From Bacilli bacterium (GTDB lineage: Bacteria > Bacillota_I > Bacilli_A > RFN20 > CAG-826), in assembly GCA_024413875.1 (NCBI GenBank), contig JAKSVY010000022.1, positions 1 through 25,981 on the forward strand: a stretch of 25,981 nucleotides of DNA. Reading direction: 5' to 3'. Below are positions 7,669 to 17,809 of this stretch, one piece after another. Both the position numbers and the translations under genes were made by a program. The notes below the pieces were generated by a model, which saw only the letters and a list, made by a program, of their open reading frames with translations, was not told the DNA's origin and ran no database searches. Position 1 is the stretch's first letter. The number at the start of each line of letters is the position of its first letter.

Positions 7669-8102
7669 TATTTTAAAATCTCCCCTCTTCCATCCTTAAG
7701 GTCGTGTCTTACAAAGAATGTAACACCAATCCAAATGTTTAAAGCAAGGATGATGAAATATGGAATGAGATATCCCCAGACACCTAAACCTGTAAAGAAG
7801 AATAAGATTGAGCCAAGTCCACCAATACCAACAGCGGATTCAAGGAGATTAATTAAAGCTAATTTGTATTTTGCAAGATAGAAATTATGAATGCCTAAGA
7901 AACCAAGAAGAATAGCTAAAACACCAGAAAGGATTCTGCTTTTGCAAACTACTTCTCTTTCTTCATCAACGGCATTGATGACATGTGTATAGTCAACAGT
8001 TTCATCAGAAATACCTTCTAATGGTTTTGTGTGTCCACAAAGTGGACAAACTTCTTTATCTAATCTATTAATTTCGCTACCGCAATATCTACATTTTGGC
8101 AT
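7668..8102 (-). CDS. Zinc-ribbon and TM2-domain membrane protein
   Basis: 144 aa protein of unknown function. Residues 4-22 form a zinc ribbon (C4, C7, C19, C22), and about 30 polar residues follow. From residue 53 to 131 there is a TM2-like membrane region: KSRILSGVLAILLGFLGIHN with the GxxGxHxFYLAK pattern, then a glycine-rich stretch and a final long hydrophobic segment. Both ends are probably cytoplasmic, though the topology is a guess. The ATG at 8102 has GAGGAAG upstream. It overlaps rsmE by one base and so is co-translated with two RNA-modification enzymes, in the place where prmA sits in B. subtilis. No function can be assigned from the family. Confidence 0.8.
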   Translation of the reverse strand: MPKCRYCGSEINRLDKEVCPLCGHTKPLEGISDETVDYTHVINAVDEEREVVCKSRILSGVLAILLGFLGIHNFYLAKYKLALINLLESAVGIGGLGSILFFFTGLGVWGYLIPYFIILALNIWIGVTFFVRHDLKDGRGEILK

Positions 8103-8226
8103 ATTTCTTCCTCATTTCCGTTAATGTTTTACATTAGCTTTTTCTTTTATATTGTAATCAAAACTTTATTAGAAACAAAATCAAATTTATTAATTTAATT
8201 TTCTTAGGTAATAGTTAAGTGAAAGC

Positions 8227-8235
8227 ATTATAACA
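8227..8235 (-). promoter_or_regulatory. Candidate extended -10 for the TM2/rsmE/mtaB unit
   Basis: TGTTATAAT is read on the minus strand just downstream of the dnaJ terminator, about 125 bases before the TM2-protein ATG. No convincing -35 is seen at 16-18 bases. A second weak -10 (TATAAA) lies closer to the gene. Confidence 0.4.
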
Positions 8236-8250
8236 AAAAAGACATATAAC

Positions 8251-8279
8251 GCAAAACAAAAGAGGTCCGAAGACCTCAA
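8251..8279 (-). terminator. Rho-independent terminator of the heat-shock operon
   Basis: On the minus strand there is GAGGTC, loop TTCG, GACCTC, followed by TTTTGTTTT. The loop is closed by C-G, giving the very stable cUUCGg tetraloop. It lies 8 bases after the dnaJ stop. Confidence 0.85.
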
Positions 8280-8285
8280 ATGTAA

Positions 8286-9419
8286 TTATTTTTTGAAAGC
8301 TTTTCTGAACTTATCGAATAAAGTCTCACCCTTACGTTCGATTGTACGATACTTTTCGAGCAATTCTTTTTGTTCTTTATTCATATTTGTTGGTGTCTTG
8401 ATAACGACATGAACATATTGATCGCCTGGAGTGCCTCTACGCATATCCTTAACACCTTTGCCCTTAAGTTTTAAGACATCATTAGGTTGGGTTCCAGCTG
8501 GAATCTTAACTTCAACATCTTCATAAACTGTTGGAACAACGATTGTTGTGCCCAAGGCACAATCTACAAATGATAATGGAACTTCAATGTGAATATCATT
8601 TCCATCTCTCTTGAAGCTTGTATCTTCTGCGATAACAATCTCGATATATAAATCACCGTTTTCGCCACCGTTAACGCCGCGTCCACCTTTACCATGAACA
8701 CGAACTTGTTGACCAGCGTTGATACCGGCTGGAATATTGAGTTCAATATCTTTCTTAACGCGTTTATAACCTTTACCGCCACATTCAGGACAGTATTCAG
8801 TAATCTTACGACCAGTTCCACTACATTCAGGACATGCTGATTGTGATTCCATTACACCAAACAATGTTCTTTGTTGGGTTCTAATATAACCAGATCCGTT
8901 ACAACGTCCACACTTGCAAATAGAACTTTCTGATTTAGCACCTGTTCCGCCACATTTTGAACACTTTTCATCGTATGTTACAGGAACTTTTACAGTTTTA
9001 CCTGTAATTGCATCCATGAATTTAACACGGACTCTCATTAAAGTATCATCACCACGTTGTGGTCCAGTATTAGCTCTTTGGCGACGAGAACCACCACCAA
9101 AAAAGGAACTAAAGATATCGCCTAAATCAACATCACCGAAACCTTGTCCACTGAATCCTTGGCCGCCGAAGCCACCACCGCCACCAGCGCCTTGTTCAAA
9201 GGCAGCGTGGCCATATTGGTCATAGGCAGCACGCTTTTGATCATCATAAAGGATGTCATAAGCTTCTTGAACTTCTTTAAACTTTTCTGGAGCGTCAGCG
9301 TCATGGTTAATATCAGGGTGATATTTCTTAGCTAATTTACGGTAAGCGCTTTTAATTTCATCCTTAGAGGCAGATTTACTAACGCCAAGGACTTCATAAA
9401 AATCACGTTTATTTGCCAT
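8286..9419 (-). CDS. dnaJ: Chaperone DnaJ (Hsp40)
   Basis: Co-chaperone that delivers unfolded proteins to DnaK and stimulates its ATPase. The 377 aa protein has all type-I domains: the J-domain with HPD at 34-36; a Gly/Phe-rich region at about 77-110; four CxxCxGxG zinc modules (C153/C156, C170/C173, C196/C199, C210/C213); then the two beta-barrel substrate-binding domains and a C-terminal dimer region. Length is typical. The start at 9419 is preceded by AAGGAAAGG. It is the last gene of hrcA-grpE-dnaK-dnaJ and lies 92 bases after dnaK, a gap holding a hairpin. A terminator follows. Confidence 0.98.
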   Translation of the reverse strand: MANKRDFYEVLGVSKSASKDEIKSAYRKLAKKYHPDINHDADAPEKFKEVQEAYDILYDDQKRAAYDQYGHAAFEQGAGGGGGFGGQGFSGQGFGDVDLGDIFSSFFGGGSRRQRANTGPQRGDDTLMRVRVKFMDAITGKTVKVPVTYDEKCSKCGGTGAKSESSICKCGRCNGSGYIRTQQRTLFGVMESQSACPECSGTGRKITEYCPECGGKGYKRVKKDIELNIPAGINAGQQVRVHGKGGRGVNGGENGDLYIEIVIAEDTSFKRDGNDIHIEVPLSFVDCALGTTIVVPTVYEDVEVKIPAGTQPNDVLKLKGKGVKDMRRGTPGDQYVHVVIKTPTNMNKEQKELLEKYRTIERKGETLFDKFRKAFKK

Positions 9420-9441
9420 AACTACCTTTCCTTTCTCTTAA

Positions 9442-9477
9442 CGGGAAACGATGAAGGTTAACAACCCTCATCGCCCG
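9442..9477 (-). other. Stable hairpin between dnaK and dnaJ
   Basis: An inverted repeat pairs CGGG with CCCG, CGATGA with TCATCG and GGTT with AACC, separated by one mismatch and a three-base bulge, with a three-base loop. It is not followed by a U tract on the minus strand, so it does not look like a terminator. It sits between the dnaK stop and the dnaJ ribosome binding site. It could protect or set a processing point in the operon mRNA. Confidence 0.6.
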
Positions 9478-9511
9478 AAAAGGATAATAATAGAGAATTG
9501 AATTAATTTTA

Positions 9512-11931
<2,420 letters not shown>

Positions 11932-12963
11932 TATTCAAGTCCTTTCCTTCAGTGTTTTCACCGAAATATTTTTCAAGTTGTTTAACAAGATATTCCATTG
12001 TAGATACGACTTTGTCGTAATCCATTCTCTTAGGACCTACAACTGCAATGTTACCTTTTTGTGAGTTAGGCATTGAGACTTTAGCGGTAATGATTGAGAC
12101 ATCACTATCTTGGTCGCTTTCACCACCAATGTGAACTGAGATGTCATCTTCATTTCCAACTTCACGGAATATCTCAGGAGTTTCGAATAAATCGAGAACT
12201 CTTTTAATCTTTTGAGCGTCGTTAGCGAATTCAGGTTGTTCGAACAATTCTTCGCGACCATAAGTTTCTAAACGATCCTTAGTAAATTTTAAGAAAGTTT
12301 CAAGTAATGCTTGATAGATAACATCGTGGTCAACAACATAATCCGTTAAGAGAGGCCTAATTAACTTCATCTTAGGAACAAGTTCTGAGATTGAAGTGCC
12401 TTGTAAACGTTCATTGAGAAGTTTGATGCAATTTTGAACATCTGATAATGAATTATTGCCATCCAAGACAAATGTCTTGTTTTCAACATATCCTTGGTCA
12501 GTTACAAAGACGCATGTAGCAGAATTTTTAGAAATTGGAATCATTTGAACTGAAACAAGTTTTTCTTCTGTGACGTTTGGTCCAAGAACAATACTTGCTA
12601 AGTTAGTCATTTGCGATAAGATTTCACAAGATTCTTTGATGACATCATTAATAGATTGAACTTTTTGATCAAGAATGGTTTGAACTTGATATTTAAATTC
12701 TTCATCAACACTTCTTTCACGAAGGTTTTCGATATAGTATCTATAACCTTTAGAAGAAGGAACACGTCCGCTTGATGTATGTGTCTTTTCAAGTAATCCA
12801 TCAACTTCAAGAGCATTCATTTCTGCTCTAATTGTTGCTGATGAACAATCAAGACCATATTCTTCAATCAGAGTTTTACTTCCAACTGGTTGAGCGGTTT
12901 TGATGAAGTGTTCAACAATAAGTTTAAGAACTCTATCCCTTCTATTCATTGTTGCACCTCCTT

Positions 12964-12990
12964 TTGGCACTCGTTCTATCCAAGTGCTAA
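12964..12990. promoter_or_regulatory. CIRCE operator 1 (proximal)
   Basis: TTGGCACTC, nine bases, AAGTGCTAA. The consensus is TTAGCACTC-N9-GAGTGCTAA, so there are two mismatches. It lies downstream of the -10, at and after the predicted transcription start, where HrcA binding would block the promoter. Confidence 0.93.
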
Positions 12991-12995
12991 CTACA

Positions 12996-13023
12996 AGTAT
13001 AAACAAAAAATTAGCACTGTCAA
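12996..13023 (-). promoter_or_regulatory. Promoter of hrcA-grpE-dnaK-dnaJ
   Basis: On the minus strand there is TTGACA (13023 to 13018), a 16-base spacer and TATACT (13001 to 12996). The -35 lies inside the distal CIRCE and the predicted start at about 12989 lies in the proximal one, so both operators cover core promoter positions. Confidence 0.85.
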
Positions 13024-13037
13024 CATCTAAGTGCTAA
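13011..13037. promoter_or_regulatory. CIRCE operator 2 (distal)
   Basis: TTAGCACTG, nine bases, AAGTGCTAA, two mismatches from consensus. Its centre is 47 bases from that of operator 1. It overlaps the -35 box of the operon promoter. Confidence 0.93.
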
Positions 13038-13113
13038 AAATCGTGAAATATTTTATATATCTTTATTTATTAATTAATTATGTATGCGATTATAACTTCT
13101 GATGATTAATAAA

Positions 13114-14211
13114 TTAATCAATTAAATCCAACACGATTGAATCCATAATCACAAGTCCAGTGTCAGTTAAATGAATATTTTCATCAACAATGCATAAATC
13201 ATTAGCGATTAATTTATCAAAAACAGCCTTTTTAGCCTCGTATAAATCATAATTGAAGATAAACTTGAATTCTTCCCTCTTAAAACCATTTTCAAGTCTT
13301 AGATTAAGCATTATGTAGTATTCAAGATAATCTTCTTTAGTAACCTTTTCAGATTCTTTAATGTATCTACCATCGCAATAATCATTAAGATTCTTTGTAT
13401 TAGTGTATCTAATATCATTAACGTAACCTGACGCTCCTAAACCAACTCCATAAAATTGTTTGTTTTTCCAGTATGTTTGGTTGTGTTGACTATAGTAACC
13501 TGGTTTAGCAAAGTTACTGATTTCATAACGGGCATAACCGTGTTCACGCATAATAGAAACAATCTCATCATAAAATAAACGAGAATCATCTTGGCTTTGT
13601 TCTTCTAGTTTATTGTTATGCATCATCGTGCCTTCATGAATTGTAAGTGAATAAATAGAAATATGTGGAGTATCTAATTTTATTAGATTTAATACATCTT
13701 CTCTTAAATCTTCAATAGTTTGACCTTGATATCCATAGATAAGATCGACATTAATATTGCTAATCCCAAATTCTTTAGCTTTATTCACTACTTCAATAGC
13801 TTGTTTAAAACTATGATGTCTATTAAATAGCTTAAGTGTTTCTTCTTTAGTTGATTCCACTCCTATCGATAAACGATTAACACCATACTTTTTCATAATG
13901 TTAAGTTTATTTTCTGTTAGGTTTTCAACATTAGCCTCAACAGTAAATTCATAATCTTTATCTAAGTAAGTTGATGCCTTATTTAATAAAGAATCAAAAT
14001 CTTCATCACATAGTGATGTTGGTGTTCCACCGCCAATATAAACTGTCTCCACTTTATCAATATTGTAAGAATCAAGTTCGCAAAAAACGCTTCTCAAATA
14101 GCGAGAAGCGAATTTTTGATTAAATATAAGTTTAGTGAAATCGCAGTACGAACAAATATGACTGCAAAATGGAATATGAATGTATAAAGAATTAATCTTG
14201 TTTTGGTTCAT
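13114..14211 (-). CDS. hemW: Radical-SAM heme chaperone HemW (HemN-like)
   Basis: Radical-SAM protein of the HemN family, 365 aa. It has the iron-sulfur motif C16-x3-C20-x2-C23-x-F25 (FCSHICSYCDF), VETVYIGGGTPTSL, the SAM-binding region FTVEANVENLT, GVNRLSIGVES, and a C-terminal winged-helix-like HemN_C part. The CxxxCxxCxF signature, the short N-terminus and the position between lepA and hrcA fit HemW, a heme-trafficking protein, rather than the true oxygen-independent coproporphyrinogen oxidase. The ATG at 14211 lies inside the preceding gene (20-base overlap) and has no clear Shine-Dalgarno, so it is likely read by coupling. A TTG at 14226 is the alternative start. Confidence 0.92.
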   Translation of the reverse strand: MNQNKINSLYIHIPFCSHICSYCDFTKLIFNQKFASRYLRSVFCELDSYNIDKVETVYIGGGTPTSLCDEDFDSLLNKASTYLDKDYEFTVEANVENLTENKLNIMKKYGVNRLSIGVESTKEETLKLFNRHHSFKQAIEVVNKAKEFGISNINVDLIYGYQGQTIEDLREDVLNLIKLDTPHISIYSLTIHEGTMMHNNKLEEQSQDDSRLFYDEIVSIMREHGYARYEISNFAKPGYYSQHNQTYWKNKQFYGVGLGASGYVNDIRYTNTKNLNDYCDGRYIKESEKVTKEDYLEYYIMLNLRLENGFKREEFKFIFNYDLYEAKKAVFDKLIANDLCIVDENIHLTDTGLVIMDSIVLDLID

Positions 14212-14437
14212 CTTTAGTTTTTTCAACTAATTCTTCATCAACATCAACAAGAACACGGCTGAGTTCTTCTTGAACAGCTTGTTCTTCAGAAATTTCTGGT
14301 TTTTCAATATCGAATTTATGGAATTTCTTTTTAAAAAGAATAACTCCTAAAACGATAATGCCCATGAAGGCAACAACTCCAACGAGAATGAGAATGCTTT
14401 GTCCAGCTTCGCTAATGTATAATGGTAAATTTTTCAT
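14192..14437 (-). CDS. Small single-helix membrane protein, unknown function
   Basis: 81 aa. A short N-terminus is followed by one membrane helix (about residues 14-35, SILILVGVVAFMGIIVLGVI), a basic KKKFHK stop-transfer sequence and a strongly acidic cytoplasmic tail (many Glu/Asp, residues 43-81). The ATG at 14437 has AAAGGAG upstream at good spacing. It begins nine bases after the Fic-like gene and overlaps hemW by 20 bases, so all three are probably one transcript. I do not recognise a family. A compact coding frame, a good ribosome binding site and tight packing support a real gene. Confidence 0.75.
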   Translation of the reverse strand: MKNLPLYISEAGQSILILVGVVAFMGIIVLGVILFKKKFHKFDIEKPEISEEQAVQEELSRVLVDVDEELVEKTKDEPKQD

Positions 14438-14446
14438 GGTTTTATA

Positions 14447-15865
14447 TTACTCCTTTGGAATTGGTGTGTAAATAAACTTATTCTTTAAGTTTTCACGTTT
14501 ATAGTAACCGCGTTTAGCTAAGTTATCCATTGATGTACGAGCAGTTTCGTAAACACAGCCAGTTGCTTTTTGATATTGGGCAATTGTGTAGAATTTACCA
14601 ACTGTGCAGTGTCTTACATAGAAAGCAGCTTGTCCTGGTTTAAGGAATGGATCACTTTCAAGAAGGTCCTCTGCTAATGCATCATAATCTTTAGATGCAA
14701 CATGTTGAACAGGGGCAACATGAACAACTGGTGTTGGTTCATATTGTTGTCTAACAGGCTTTGGTTGAGGGTTATTAGATAATCTTCTAATTGGTTCTTC
14801 TTTTTTCTTTTCTACTACTGGAGTTTCTTTAATATAGGTTTTACCTATTTCTTTTGCAAATGCTTCTTCATCATCGCCTTGATAGAATTCTGTTTTGATT
14901 TTTGTTAATTGAATTTGTTCAAGTCTTGTTGAGAAGATAGAAATAGCTCTTTCAAGTCTACTCAAGAATTCAAGTAATAAATATGTAAGATCACGTGTTT
15001 TAGCAGCTTCATTGAAACCTCTAGCAAGTAAATCAGGTCTTTCGTTAAGAACTTCTTCTAATGGAATTAAAGAAACTAAACCTTCAATGCTTTGTGGAGC
15101 AAGAATCTTCTTTGCAATGATAACTGAAAGTTCTTCATTGTAATCGTCAAATGGTTTGATTGAATTTAATGAATAATAGGCTGCGAATGCTTTAACAACA
15201 TAATCTAAAGATGAACCATTGATAAAATCAATAGCGTTATCTAAAAGTGGTTCAATTAATGAAACTGGAGCAGATGTATATTGTCTTCCAACTAAAGCTT
15301 TTTGTTCTCTTGTTTGAATTTCCTTTATTCTATAGAAAGAAGTTAATTCTTCAACACCTTGCATAGTTGTAAGATATTCACCTAAAGCGTCTTGAGAAAC
15401 TGGAAGAAGATAATTCTTTTCTAAATATTTTAAAGATGCAAAGTAGTTAATTAATCTTGCGTTTTCATCCGAAACTGGGCGTTCAGTAATGATATTTGCG
15501 ATAGTAACATCAGATGGTCTTACACCATTTGCTAAAGCAACTGCCTTTAAAATGCGTCCATACATTTCGCTGCGAACAGTTACTCTTTCAGGTGCGTCAT
15601 TTGGCATCTTACTAACTTTAATAGCAAGTTGAGTTAAATCGTTTTGGATTCTTGCAAGGCTATCTCTTAATTGAGAAGTCATTGTGAAAAAGTATGGTGA
15701 CTTAGAAATTGCGAAAAGTGATAAAACCTTTCTTAAGCCAAGTCTATATTTGTTGATATTTTCCCAAATTGGATCAACCAAGCTTGTCTTAAGGTCTTTG
15801 GCAACTTCAGCCTTTGTAGCATACATTGTTTCTGTGTATTTAATAGCTAATTCTTTATCTGTCAT
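14447..15865 (-). CDS. Fic-fold protein with degenerate catalytic motif and C-terminal winged helix
   Basis: 472 aa. Residues about 175-310 follow the Fic domain pattern: FYRIKEI, SAPVSLIEPLLDNAIDFIN, LDYVVKAFAAYYSLNSIKPF, then a helical bundle with YLLLEFLSRLERAI. The active-site motif HPFx(D/E)GNGR is present only as KPFDDYNEE (237-245): the catalytic His, both Gly and the Arg are gone, so AMP transfer is not expected. A Pro/Gln-rich linker (about 350-390) leads to a winged helix-turn-helix (about 425-470, FYTIAQYQKATGCVYETARTSM), the usual C-terminal domain of Fic proteins. The start at 15865 has GGAAGGAG upstream. It has its own promoter, which lies within an inverted repeat. A DNA-binding regulator derived from Fic is my inference; the family assignment comes from pattern only. 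Confidence 0.65.
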   Translation of the reverse strand: MTDKELAIKYTETMYATKAEVAKDLKTSLVDPIWENINKYRLGLRKVLSLFAISKSPYFFTMTSQLRDSLARIQNDLTQLAIKVSKMPNDAPERVTVRSEMYGRILKAVALANGVRPSDVTIANIITERPVSDENARLINYFASLKYLEKNYLLPVSQDALGEYLTTMQGVEELTSFYRIKEIQTREQKALVGRQYTSAPVSLIEPLLDNAIDFINGSSLDYVVKAFAAYYSLNSIKPFDDYNEELSVIIAKKILAPQSIEGLVSLIPLEEVLNERPDLLARGFNEAAKTRDLTYLLLEFLSRLERAISIFSTRLEQIQLTKIKTEFYQGDDEEAFAKEIGKTYIKETPVVEKKKEEPIRRLSNNPQPKPVRQQYEPTPVVHVAPVQHVASKDYDALAEDLLESDPFLKPGQAAFYVRHCTVGKFYTIAQYQKATGCVYETARTSMDNLAKRGYYKRENLKNKFIYTPIPKE

Positions 15866-15871
15866 AAAAAA

Positions 15872-15910
15872 GAACTCCTTCCGTTATCTAAATTATAACA
15901 TCTTGAGTTC
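15872..15910. promoter_or_regulatory. Long inverted repeat over the Fic-like gene promoter (candidate operator)
   Basis: Symmetric arrangement: GAACTC, five bases, GTTAT, seven bases, ATAAC, five bases, GAGTTC. All 11 paired positions per half match and spacers are equal on both sides. The centre lies on the -10 box, and the distal arm is upstream of the transcription start, so it cannot act as an mRNA hairpin from this promoter. The proximal arm overlaps the ribosome binding site. Confidence 0.55.
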
Positions 15911-15919
15911 TTATTTCAA
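15892..15919 (-). promoter_or_regulatory. Promoter of the Fic-like/membrane protein/hemW unit
   Basis: On the minus strand there is TTGAAA (15919 to 15914), a 16-base spacer and TATAAT (15897 to 15892). The predicted leader is about 20 bases and carries GGAAGGAG. Confidence 0.75.
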
Positions 15920-15968
15920 TAAGTAATACTAATTTTTTACTAAATAGACACTAAATAACTACTTTTGC

Positions 15969-17777
15969 TTATTCATCTTCATCAATTGATAAGACTGACA
16001 TGAAGGCTTCTTGTGGGACTTCAACAGAGCCTACTGCTTTCATTCTCTTCTTACCTTCTTTTTGTTTTTCTAACAATTTTTTCTTACGTGAAATGTCACC
16101 ACCATAACACTTAGCAAGAACATCCTTACGGACAGCCTTAATATCTGTTCTAGCAATAACTTTTCCATTGATTGCAGCTTGTACAGGGACTTCAAATTGT
16201 TGTCTTGGAATAATATCTTTAAGTTTTCTTGTAACAATTGATCCACGTTGATATGCATCAGCCTTATTTACAATAATTGATAAAGCATCAATACATTCTC
16301 CATTGAGAAGAATATCCATTTTTACAAGGTTACCAGCACGATAATCACTGTACTCATAGTCGAATGATGCATAACCTTTAGAATATGATTTTAATTTATC
16401 AAAGAAATTGTAAACAATTTCAGACAATGGTAATTCATACTTAATAATCATTCTAGTATCATCAAAATACTCTAAATCAATGTAAATTCCACGTCTTTTT
16501 TGGCATAAATCCATAACTGGTCCGACATACTCTTTAGGTGTCATGATTTGTGCTCTTACGTATGGCTCTTGAATCTCTTTAATCGTTGTGACATCCGGTA
16601 ATTTAGATGGGTTATCGAGTTCAAGCATTTCATTATTTTTTGTTAAATAAACATGATAAATAACACTAGGTGCAGTCAAAATAAGATCGAGATTATATTC
16701 TCTCTCAAGTCTTTCTTGCACTACATCCATGTGTAAAAGGCCCAAAAAGCCGCATCTAAAACCAAATCCGAGAGCTTGTGATGTTTCAGCTTCAAATACT
16801 AAAGATGCATCATTGAGTGAGAGTTTTTCTAATGCTTCTTTCAAATCAAGATATTTTTTACTATCAACTGGGTAAAGACCACAGAATACCATCGGGTTTA
16901 TCTTACGATAACCTGGTAAAGGATTTTCAGCTTTATTATTTGCTAAAGTAACGGTTTCACCAGGGAATACATCTTTAATATCTTTGATTTGTGCTGCTAA
17001 ATAGCCTACTTCACTAGCATCAAGTTTATCTGTTTTAACTTCTTTAGGAGTTCTAATTCCCACTTCTGTAACAAGGTATTCTTTACCTGTTTGCATTAAT
17101 CTAATTGTGTCACCAACTTTAACTGAACCATTCTTAACACAGATGTTAATAACAACACCACGATATGAATCATAGAATGAATCAAAGATTAAAGCTTGCA
17201 ATGGAGCGTTAACATCACCTGTAGGTGCAGGAATATCCTTAACAATCATTTCAAGGACTGAATCGACGCCTAAACCTGTTTTAGCACTAACTTTACATGC
17301 ATCATCGCAAGGAATGCCAATACGACGTTCGATTTCATCAATTGTGTTCTCTACTGATGCAGATGGTAAATCAATTTTATTGATAACTGGAATAATCTCT
17401 AAGTCGTTATCAATTGCTAAATAAACATTTGCTAATGTTTGAGCTTCAACACCTTGAGTTGCATCAACAACTAAAAGGCAGCCTTCACAAGCAGCAAGAG
17501 ATCTACTTACTTCGTAAGAAAAGTCAACATGCCCCGGAGTATCAATTAAATTGAAAAGATAATCATTACCATCTTTAGCGTGATATTTTAAGGATACAGC
17601 ATTAAGTTTGATAGTAATTCCTCTTTCACGTTCAAGGTCCATGGAGTCAAGAATTTGATCTTTCATTTCTCTTTTTGAAACAGTTTCAGTCAACTCTAAA
17701 ATACGATCAGCAAGTGTAGATTTACCGTGATCGATGTGAGCAATGATAGAGAAATTTCTAATAAATTTTTGTTCCAT
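15969..17777 (-). CDS. lepA: Elongation factor 4 (LepA)
   Basis: Ribosome-bound translational GTPase, related to EF-G, linked to 30S biogenesis and back-translocation. The 602 aa protein has the G1 loop AHIDHGKST (residues 13-21), [12 protein letters not shown] (switch I), DTPGHVDF (G3) and NKIDLPSA (G4), and the LepA-specific C-terminal domain ending with [26 protein letters not shown]. Length is typical. The ATG at 17777 has no Shine-Dalgarno; an extended -10 box ends 8 bases before it, so the message may be leaderless. It lies 32 bases after the nuclease-helicase gene. The lepA-hemW order of Firmicutes is interrupted here by the Fic-like and membrane protein genes. Confidence 0.98.
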   Translation of the reverse strand: MEQKFIRNFSIIAHIDHGKSTLADRILELTETVSKREMKDQILDSMDLERERGITIKLNAVSLKYHAKDGNDYLFNLIDTPGHVDFSYEVSRSLAACEGCLLVVDATQGVEAQTLANVYLAIDNDLEIIPVINKIDLPSASVENTIDEIERRIGIPCDDACKVSAKTGLGVDSVLEMIVKDIPAPTGDVNAPLQALIFDSFYDSYRGVVINICVKNGSVKVGDTIRLMQTGKEYLVTEVGIRTPKEVKTDKLDASEVGYLAAQIKDIKDVFPGETVTLANNKAENPLPGYRKINPMVFCGLYPVDSKKYLDLKEALEKLSLNDASLVFEAETSQALGFGFRCGFLGLLHMDVVQERLEREYNLDLILTAPSVIYHVYLTKNNEMLELDNPSKLPDVTTIKEIQEPYVRAQIMTPKEYVGPVMDLCQKRRGIYIDLEYFDDTRMIIKYELPLSEIVYNFFDKLKSYSKGYASFDYEYSDYRAGNLVKMDILLNGECIDALSIIVNKADAYQRGSIVTRKLKDIIPRQQFEVPVQAAINGKVIARTDIKAVRKDVLAKCYGGDISRKKKLLEKQKEGKKRMKAVGSVEVPQEAFMSVLSIDEDE

Positions 17778-17785
17778 AGCGTCTA

Positions 17786-17794
17786 ATTATACCA
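17786..17794 (-). promoter_or_regulatory. Extended -10 of lepA
   Basis: TGGTATAAT on the minus strand (17794 to 17786) ends 8 bases before the lepA ATG. No good -35 is found at 15-18 bases, as is common for extended -10 promoters. Confidence 0.55.
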
Positions 17795-17809
17795 ATTATT
17801 AAGTGTAAA

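Noticed and set aside
9442..9477. dnaK-dnaJ hairpin as a Rho-independent terminator
   Set aside because: No U tract follows on the minus strand, and dnaJ is normally expressed from the same operon.
13102..13117. GATTAAT/ATTAATC palindrome at the hemW stop as a terminator
   Set aside because: Stem almost entirely A-T with a two-base loop and no U tract; likely chance in AT-rich sequence.
13114..14211. Oxygen-independent coproporphyrinogen III oxidase (HemN)
   Set aside because: The CxxxCxxCxF motif, short N-terminus and lepA-hrcA context fit HemW.
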